Assembly: GCA_902806575.1 (NCBI GenBank)
Contig: CADCXD010000001.1
Span: forward strand, 1,674,001-1,738,000
Direction: 5' to 3'
Length of the DNA stretch: 64,000 nt
Origin: Jackrogersella multiformis
Lineage: Eukaryota > Ascomycota > Sordariomycetes > Xylariales > Hypoxylaceae
In this document: positions 55,959 to 64,000 of the stretch, one piece after another
How the letters are laid out: each line of letters starts with the position of its first letter
Numbering within the stretch: the first letter of the stretch is position 1
Notes under the pieces: model-generated
What the model saw: only the letters and a program-made list of their open reading frames with translations
Told to the model about the DNA's origin: nothing
The model's database searches: none
Program-made: the position numbers and the translations under genes

Positions 55959-58900
55959 ATGAAGATATCATTTCGCTCGAGCTGTGCTACATGTAGCCAC
56001 CTTTCGATGTCGACTCCATGGCTTCTTACTCTCACCTCTCTTGCGTCACTCTCTCGAGCCATTACCTTTAATTCAATACCTGACGCAAATCTCGACACGA
56101 GCCAACTTGGAAGGGTAGGAATCGCTGGCGACTTTAGTGGCATTTCCCTCTACCAATATGAAGGGCAGACCGAGCAACCCTTCAGCAAGAATGGTTCCGA
56201 GCAACTCCTAACTCGACTTCCGAATGGGTTATTTGTCAGCCTCCTAGAAGCGGACGCATCTATTCAGACTATGTGCCTATTTCAAGGACAGATTATTCTG
56301 GGTGGTAACTTCACTAGTTTAGGTGGAGTACAATCGCCAGGGATAGCCTCCTTTGACCTTGATACCTCGAAGGTCACCCCTCTGGCGAATCTCTCTGGTC
56401 AAGTTAACAGCTTGCTATGTGATGATTCGGCCGGCAAGGTCTACGTTGGGGGGAGTTTCAGGGCAGCAGATTCGACTAATGCGATAACATGGCTTGCATC
56501 GAAAAATTGGGCAAGCTTGCCATTTGCTGGTTTTAATGGACCTGTCAACTCAATCACCAAGGCCCCTAGTGGGCATATCATCTTTGGCGGAAGCTTTACT
56601 GGCTTAGGAAATACCAGCACGCCGAGCACACCTGATGGCCAGATTATCAATCTTTCCACTGCGACCATCGAAGCTGATCAGGGCACGTCGGCGGCAGGTT
56701 TTAGCGACCCAAAGAACATCGTTTGTAAAACGGACGGGGTCGATGGCGCTGGCAACACTTGGCTCTTGGAGGACAATACTCCAGGGGCGTGGAGAGCTAC
56801 ATTCAATTTCGGGTTCGAACCAACCAAACTCCGACTCTGGAATACCCACCAGGACGGCCGGGGAACACGGACCTGGAGGTTTACTGCGCAGCCACTTAAC
56901 GGCATCTTGAACTTTACCTACATTGATCCGGCAACTCAGGAGAATCTCACGTGTACTAGCGAATGCCCCCTCAGCAACGATCCATCAGTCAAGTTCCAGG
57001 ATTTCCACTTTGTGAACCATATCGGAATGAACGCCTTCAGATTTGACGTATCTGATTGGTACGGAAATGGTGGCGGCTTGAATGGTATCCAATTATTCCA
57101 GGATGACATATTTACCTTTGCGATCAACGATTTCAACGAGCCTAGCTGTGCCAATACTACGACACCCTCGGAAGCGACAGCAACAGGACCTTGGAACATA
57201 ACTGCGTCGGGACAAAGCAACTCTCAATATCTATCTGCCGAGTTACCGAAACCTGTTGCCTCTGACGCTGCCTCCGTTGTTTTCTACCCCGATATCAAAG
57301 AATCCGGAGACTACATCATCAAACTGTACACTCCTGGTTGTCTTCAAGACAATACCTGTTCGACACGTGGTCAAATCAGCGTGTCGGGAACATTGACATC
57401 TACTGGCGCCAACCGAACCATGGACACCAGGATCCTGTACCAGACTAACGAGTTCGACAAGTATGACCAACTCCATATTGGATCTGTTGATGCTAGCTCA
57501 AGCTCCTTTCGACCTAGTATTACCATGACTCCTGTTCCCGGTCAATCGCAATCTATACCAGGCGACAACTTCCTCATGGTAGCTCAAAGGGTTGGGTTTG
57601 AACTAATTAATTCTACCGGTGGTCTGAACGGATTATTCGAATATGATCCTAGTCGTGCCACAGTCGATACATCCGACTTTTCCAGCTCTGCTTTCATCAA
57701 GCTTGGTTCCTCATTCTCCAACACTTCCGCCGTAGCGTCTTTAATCGCTACCAACGACAGGACCTTTGTTGGCGGCAACTTCACCTCCGATAATGTGCGT
57801 AATATTGTTGCCATCGACAATAATGGTCAGACTCTAGCTCTTGACGGCGGCCTAAACGGCGAGGTCTTGTCAATGTACCTGAGTGGAAATCAACTATTCG
57901 TCGGCGGTAGATTCAGCAACACCCGTCAAGGGTCTATATCGGGATTGGCCAACGTTGCCGTTTTCGATAGCTCAAGTAACCAATGGGCAGCCCTTGGAGC
58001 TGGCGTGGATGGGACCGTGACAAGTATTGTGCCGACGACATTGAATCTGACCAGCAGTTCAACCGAAGACGTCATCACCTTAACTGGGGATTTTACTCGC
58101 TTGCTAGCATTCGGCAATAACGCAGTTGTCGAGGCGGCTGGTTTTGCAGTTTGGGTGAAATCGCAAAGCAACTGGCTCCAAAATTTAAACACGCCACTTC
58201 CACTCGTGGACGGTGTGCTTTCGACGTCACTCGCGGTGTCAGACAATCAAATTGTCTACGCTGGTTCGATATCCTCCCAACTCCTTCGAGCATACGGTGC
58301 TGCGACTTTTTCCGATGGGTTTGGCAACTTCCCTATTAATATTCAGCCGCCGGCTAGCGTCACTGATAGCTCCGCAAGTAGCCTTTCTAAGCGTGCCAGT
58401 TCGTTGAATAGCACTGAGACACTCGCTGGTGTTGTTGCCGGAGCATTCTACGAAAGTGATGGGAGGAACATTACGGTTCTTGGCGGACATTTTGTTGCTA
58501 ACGCGTCTAACGGTTCGACCATTTATAACCTGGCTTTCATTGATGGCGCGAATTCCAACGCTGTAACAGGGTTGGGTGAGGAAATTTCCGTGGATTCGGT
58601 GTTTTTATCACTTGCTGTTCAAGGCGATAACTTATATGCTGGTGGGCGAGTCAATGGCACGGCCCAAGGATCCGCTGTCAATGGTCTTGTTTCGTACAGC
58701 CTGACGTCAAAATCCTACAACGCTCAACCACCGGCTTTAGCTGGTGATAATGTGGTTGTCTCCTCTGTCAGCATCCGGCCGAACAGTGAAGATGTCTACG
58801 TCGGTGGTTCTTTCGACAGGGCTGGATCGCTTCCCTGCCCCAGCGTCTGTCTTTTCAACACCGGATCCAGCCAGTGGAATCGGCCTGGCTTTGAACTGGG

Positions 58901-59718
58901 TGGCGATGTTAACTGTATGATGTGGTCTAGCGACTCGGTTCTCCTTGCGGGCGGCAACTTGACAATCAACGACACAACGGCATATTTGGCGTCCTATGAT
59001 GCATCCAATCCCCGTTGGAGTACATTTTCAGGCGCCTCGGATCTTCCAGGCCCTGTCAGCGCCCTAACTGCCGCAAGCAGTGACGGAGGCCAAGTCTGGG
59101 CTGCGGGTACCGAATCTAATAGTTCGACATACTTGATGAAGTATGATGGATCGTCTTGGAAATCTGCAGCTGTTGCACTAGACCAGAGTACCGTGATTAG
59201 CAGCTTGCAAATGTTTATGATAACCGACTCTCATGATTCGTCTGATCTCATCGCTTCCAACCAGGTTCTCCTAATGACAGGCTCTATTGAAATACCAGGA
59301 TTTGGTACCGCGTCGAGCGCAATCTTCAACGGCACAACGGTCCGGCCTTTCGCACTTACCACGAATGTCGACAGCACGACAGGGTCAATTTCCCGAATCT
59401 TCGTCCAGAACGAGAATTTCTTCACCACTTCAGGTAAGTTTGTTCGGTTTGCTTGAGTATTTTGACGTACTAATTATGTCTCCAGGTGGTGGTATGCCGC
59501 TCGTGTTTGTTGCTCTTATAGGGCTAGCCATCTCATTAGGCCTCATGGTACTCATCGTACTTGCTGGCCTTGCGCTAGACCGATATCGCAAGAAGCGTGA
59601 AGGATATATCCCAGCACCGACATCCATGTTTGATCGGGGCAGTGGCATGCAACGGATACCGCCTCAGGAGCTACTCCATTCCCTAAACCAAGGTAGACCT
59701 GGGCCTCCTCACGTGTGA
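55959..59718 (+). CDS. RAX2: Rax2-type polarity landmark membrane protein
   Basis: Two exons (55959-59433, 59486-59718; 52-nt intron with GTAAGT donor) give 1235 residues. An N-terminal hydrophobic stretch (about 19-35, ending SLSRA) is the signal peptide. The large outer part has repeated propeller-like blades ending in GG[SNR]F, such as KVYVGGSF, HIIFGGSF, RTFVGGNF, QLFVGGRF and EDVYVGGSF. It carries many N-x-S/T glycosylation sites. A single membrane segment at about 1162-1187 (starting MPLVFVALIG) is followed by a ~50-residue cytosolic tail with YIPAPTSMFDRGSGMQRIPP. Yeast Rax2 marks old division sites for bipolar budding; in hyphal fungi Rax2 homologues keep tip growth and branching ordered. 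An ATG at 56006 in frame is a possible alternative start. Confidence 0.94.
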
Positions 59719-61021
59719 GAAGTACCACCGACACGGTCACTTTGATGCCATAAAATAAAGGGCAATCGAGTCTTGAATAAAGAGCATACCTAGCATTTGT
59801 CTATCGTCAGATGCCTTAAGTATTGCTCTCGGAAGAAAATAAGTAATAGACCTGTCGCCTGCTGAAAGTCAGGAAACCGACATTTTACCACAGATACCCA
59901 ATCGACAGGCCGACCTGTCGAAGCAAAGAGAAAAGAGCATTGGGGAGGATATACAGAAAAAGGAAACATCCGCTAAAGGATTTTGACTAATCTTTGGCGT
60001 TTTCACGAGTTACGACCGCGCCAGCAAATTTAATGTCTACATGTCTAGTTTTTTTCACCACCCTATGTGTTATTAGCCCTTCTTTACCCTCCTTTGTACA
60101 TTTCAGATTTGCCTCGCAGTCCCGCCCCCAGGCTGCGGATGGAATTGATGTTGTCGTTGCAACTCGAAAACACTACGGGCTGGTGATATTTTGATAGGAA
60201 AGGATCGAGAAATCCAATGTGGAAGTTAGGGTTGAGCAGCAGAGCCAGCCTCTGACATGTGTTTAAGAAGGACGGAATCGGTTCAAGTTAGTTGAAGGTT
60301 AGGCAACCATCTACGCGAGTCTGGCAATAGTTACGTAGTCAATCTACGGAGTAACTGATGAGCTGCTGGGTGTGTCTTTGACCGCATGCTCGATATGTTT
60401 TGATACTATACTAGTGCTTTTGCTGTTGTACCTCGTAGATCTTATCATCCTATGATCTTTGTTGCTGGATTAGCTAGGTAGCATTCTGCTCTCGAATGAT
60501 GAATACCTTGGATTTATTAGCCTGCGTAACTCTTTTTTTGGGGTTTTTTTTGGGGTGTCTTGTAATAGAGGTTGTATTGTTTATAATTTCTCTAGCCGTG
60601 ATTAGGGTGGTGATTGATTGTATGATTATATTACAACTGATGCTGAATATATTTCTTGGTGAATATATGCTTTTACGCAACATACTCAGGTAAGCGATAT
60701 ATCAAGGTTTTCCATTAATACCGTTCCAGCCACATCGAGTTTGCCACAAATTCAATTGGAACCCACTTACGTAAATTCGCGCTAGTGGCTACGTGCAGAG
60801 TGCAGGTGGCTCTAGCTTTACCTTTTTACTTTTTACCTAGCCTAGCCTGGAATAACGACTTCCAAGTTTGTTTCGTTAACCTTATCGCTTGATGATTATT
60901 AACTTCCAAAAACTTCAATCAGCGCATGAGTTCTTTTCCGTCTTCAACCAGCCTCACCTCTTCCCTCTTCCTGCTTTCATCTTAGAAAAGGTCAAGATAG
61001 CGTTCGGCTGAATTATCCATC
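59719..61021. other. Intergenic, no gene seen
   Basis: About 1.3 kb between tandem genes. Short hydrophobic frames around 60474-60693 arise from a T-rich stretch on the + strand and its complement, and are not accepted as genes. No repeats of note. Confidence 0.6.
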
Positions 61022-64000
61022 ATGTCTGACGCTGACTTCGAGACCATTAGAAAGCTCCAGGCTGAGCGGAACGCTGCTGCAGCTGCAAAGAATGGGTCTC
61101 GAGGCCGCGATCCTAAGAACCAGCGATCTGAGAGTTCGACCAAGGCAAAGCTGACCGAGTCTTTCGATACCGACCTCTACGACCGAGAGGGAGATGGAGA
61201 TGAAAAATATGCTGGATATCTCACATCTATCCCCGCCGGTGATGGGGAAGATGAGGATATGGAGGATGTTGACAGCTCGCGTCGCTTAGTTGGTCAGTAC
61301 ACGGCGACGCGTGCACAGATCGACGAATTTGCACACGGCAATGGAGTCGAAGAAGATGACCCCTTTGCAGGAAGGGGCGAAAATAGCACAAGGATTGTTG
61401 ACCGCGAAACCGACTACCAGAAGCGCCGATTTGACCGCGTTCTGACTCCAACAAGAGCCGATGCCTTCAATCGACAAGGGGCTTCCGCCGAAGAAGGGAA
61501 TACATACCGAGATGTCATGGAGCGCAGAGAGATAGAAAGGGAAGAGGAACGCGTAAAGCGCGCTATTCAAGCACGGCGAGAAGGGAACCCGGACGACGAT
61601 CACCAAGCAACACTTAAGGATGGAGATAAAGAAAATGCAGAGGCTGGGTCTACCGACGCGGTAGCTTCTGGGCGCAAGCGAAAGAAGAGGTGGGATGTTG
61701 CTTCAACAGCTGTGGACGAGCCTACATCGGAGCTTGTCGAAGGCAAGTCTAAGAGGTCTAGATGGGACCAAGCACCATCACTCCCTGCTTCTGGAGCTAC
61801 TGATGGGGCTAAGAAGAGATCAAGATGGGATCAAGCACCGTCTGCGACTCCGATCGGTAACAGCGGTCTAGTTACGCCGATGCACCCATCCTCACTCGGA
61901 GCTGGCGCTGCCAAGGCGGATATATCTGGTCCTGGCGGTATTCTTAGTGATGAGGAGTTGGACACTTTGCTTCCCGGCGAGGAGCAAGGCTTTAAAACCC
62001 TCGATCCGCCACCGGGATACACGACTGCACACCCTCCCCTTCATAGGGTCGCGGCCACGCCGCTGCCACCGAATTACAGCGGTTTCATGATGCAAGATCC
62101 GGAAAGTACAAGACTAGGAGGAAGCCAGATGCCTAAAGAAATTCCAGGCGTTGGAGAACTACAATTCTTCAAGCAAGAAGATATGGCTTACTTCGGGAAG
62201 CTGGCCGATGGTTCTGACGAAAACAGCTTAAGCGTCGATGAACTAAAAGAGCGAAAGATCATGAGGCTCCTCTTGAAGATCAAGAATGGCACACCCCCCA
62301 TGCGAAAGACCGCTCTAAGACAACTCACGGACAATGCACGGCAGTTTGGTGCTGGGCCTCTCTTCAACCAGATTCTCCCTCTCCTAATGGAGAAGACATT
62401 GGAAGACCAGGAACGCCACTTGCTCGTCAAAGTAATCGACCGTATCCTCTGGAAGCTTGATGACCTTGTCCGCCCTTACGTTCATAAGATCCTAGTCGTC
62501 ATCGAACCACTCCTCATTGACCAAGACTACTATGCTAGAGTTGAGGGCCGAGAGATCATTTCAAACCTCAGCAAGGCTGCCGGTCTTGCCACGATGATTA
62601 GCACAATGCGGCCGGATATCGATCATGTTGACGAATATGTACGAAACACGACTGCGAGAGCCTTCGCGGTCGTAGCCTCGGCACTTGGTATTCCTGCTCT
62701 TCTACCCTTCCTACGCGCTGTGTGCCGAAGCAAGAAATCATGGCAAGCTCGCCATACTGGCGTCAAGATTGTACAGCAGATCCCTATTCTAATGGGATGT
62801 GCCGTGCTACCTCACCTTAAAGGATTGGTGGACTGCATCGGTCCCAACTTAAATGACGAACAAACAAAAGTACGAACAGTAACTAGTCTAGCCATTGCTG
62901 CTCTTGCTGAGGCGTCGAACCCTTACGGTATTGAAAGCTTCGATGATATCCTGAACCCTCTATGGACAGGTGCCCGAAAGCAGCGGGGCAAGGGTCTTGC
63001 CGGCTTTCTAAAGGCTGTCGGCTACATAATTCCGCTCATGGACGAAGAATACGCCAATTATTATACGTCGCAGGTGATGGATATTCTCCTCCGCGAGTTC
63101 TCGTCCCCGGACGAGGAGATGAAGAAGGTCGTGTTGAAGGTTGTTTCCCAGTGTGCGGGCACCGAGGGTGTCACAGCTGGCTATCTCAAGGAGCATGTCC
63201 TTGACGAGTTCTTCAAGAGTTTCTGGGTTCGACGAATGGCTCTAGATAAAAGGAACTATCGACAAGTGGTATGTTTGATTTCAATTTAATATATTATGCG
63301 TGGATTGCTAACTTGAATATTTATTATAGGTCGAGACAACTGTTGATATCGGCCAAAAGGTCGGCGCTAGCGAGATTTTAGAGCGAATTGTCAGCAACCT
63401 CAAGGACGAGAGTGAAGCGTACCGCAAAATGACCGTCGAGACCGTCGAAAAAGTAGTTGCTGGCCTGGGAGCTGCAGACATTGGGGAGAGGCTAGAGGAG
63501 CGACTAATCGACGGTATCCTTCATTCCTTCCAGGAGCAAAGTGTCGAAGATATCATTATGCTTAATGGTTTCGGCACGGTGGTCAACGCCCTAGGCACAC
63601 GTTGTAAGCCGTATCTGCCCCAAATAGTATCAACTATCTTGTGGCGCCTCAACAACAAATCTGCAACGATTCGTCAGCAAGCGGCAGACCTTATCAGCAG
63701 GATTGCGATAGTCATGAAGCAGTGCGGCGAGGACGCGCTCATGGGCAAGCTAGGTGTTGTTCTATACGAATACCTAGGAGAGGAGTACCCCGAGGTTCTA
63801 GGTTCTATCCTCTCGGCACTCCGAAGTATCGTTACCGTCGTCGGTATCAGCCAGATGCAGCCCCCTATTAAGGATCTGCTACCCCGTCTTACCCCTATCT
63901 TGCGAAATCGGCATGAAAAGGTGCAGGAGAACACGATCGATCTCGTCGGTCGAATCGCTGATCGTGGACCGGAGAGCGTAAACGCGAGGGAGTGGATGCG
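61022..64000 (+). CDS. SF3B1: Splicing factor SF3B1 (Hsh155/Prp10), 3' part outside the window
   Basis: Exon 1 is 61022-63268 and exon 2 begins at 63330 and runs off the right edge; about 970 residues are visible. The intron has a GTATGT donor and a GCTAAC branch site. The N-terminus is acidic and Arg-rich. Three RWD motifs (about 221, 247 and 268; KKRWD, RSRWD, RSRWD) are the UHM-binding ligands that recruit U2AF-type proteins, interspersed with TP sites. From about residue 420 the HEAT-repeat superhelix begins (MRLLLKIKNGTPPMRKTALRQL, then repeats such as EGREIISNLSKAAGLATMIS). This is the largest SF3b subunit, which clamps the branch-site helix. Its small partner SF3B6 is also encoded in this window. 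Confidence 0.97.

Overview
The window is nuclear DNA of a filamentous ascomycete (Pezizomycotina, most likely a Sordariomycete). Genes are split by short introns (about 55-100 nt) with GTAAGT/GTATGT-type donors, CTAAC-type branch sites and YAG acceptors. The recognisable proteins are fungal, several of them typical of filamentous ascomycetes (RCR protein, fibroin-3-related membrane protein, Rax2, Yvc1, Lcl3, Pkr1, Arp9). Genes are isolated on both strands and separated by long AT-richer spacers. There is no operon, phage, plasmid, CRISPR array, intact transposon or confident tRNA/rRNA gene.

Layout. 1-18 kb: an RCR membrane protein, a fibroin-3-related Cys-rich membrane protein, an unknown acidic protein, a STIMATE-family vacuolar membrane protein, the spliceosomal p14/SF3B6 protein in five small exons, and a sulfatase. 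17.5-25 kb: an unknown zinc-binding protein, then the divergent pair RPT1 (proteasome base ATPase) / CCT4 (chaperonin delta), then a quinone oxidoreductase. 25-31 kb: the SWI/SNF-type actin-related protein Arp9 with apparent upstream in-frame exons, and a SYLF-domain (Ysc84-like) protein. 31.3-36.6 kb is a gene desert. 36.6-42 kb: two F-box proteins in tandem. 44-48 kb: Pkr1, Sm D1, the eRF1 methyltransferase Mtq2, and a 95-residue Cys/His-rich protein whose two exons I assembled. 48.6-53.1 kb: Yvc1 vacuolar TRP-type channel (nine exons) divergent from the Lcl3 nuclease. 56-59.7 kb: the polarity protein Rax2. 61-64 kb: SF3B1, running off the right edge.

The genes are mostly housekeeping. Three encode spliceosome parts (Sm D1, SF3B6, SF3B1; the last two are direct binding partners). 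RPT1, CCT4 and Mtq2 serve protein turnover, folding and translation termination. Pkr1, Yvc1 and the STIMATE protein act at the vacuole/ER. Rax2, the SYLF protein, RCR and the fibroin-3-like protein act at the cell cortex.

The most unusual signal is not a gene: the palindrome TACCTAGGTA occurs exactly at least 23 times in gene-free DNA and was not seen in any exon, against about 0.06 expected by chance. Other points worth a second look are the Arp9 5' exons with a tandem TAGTAG acceptor and an 11-bp triplicate at the start codon, a GC-AG intron in the sulfatase, a 35-nt microexon in YVC1, and an RPT1 intron directly after the ATG. I did not find a convincing new defence or biosynthetic system.
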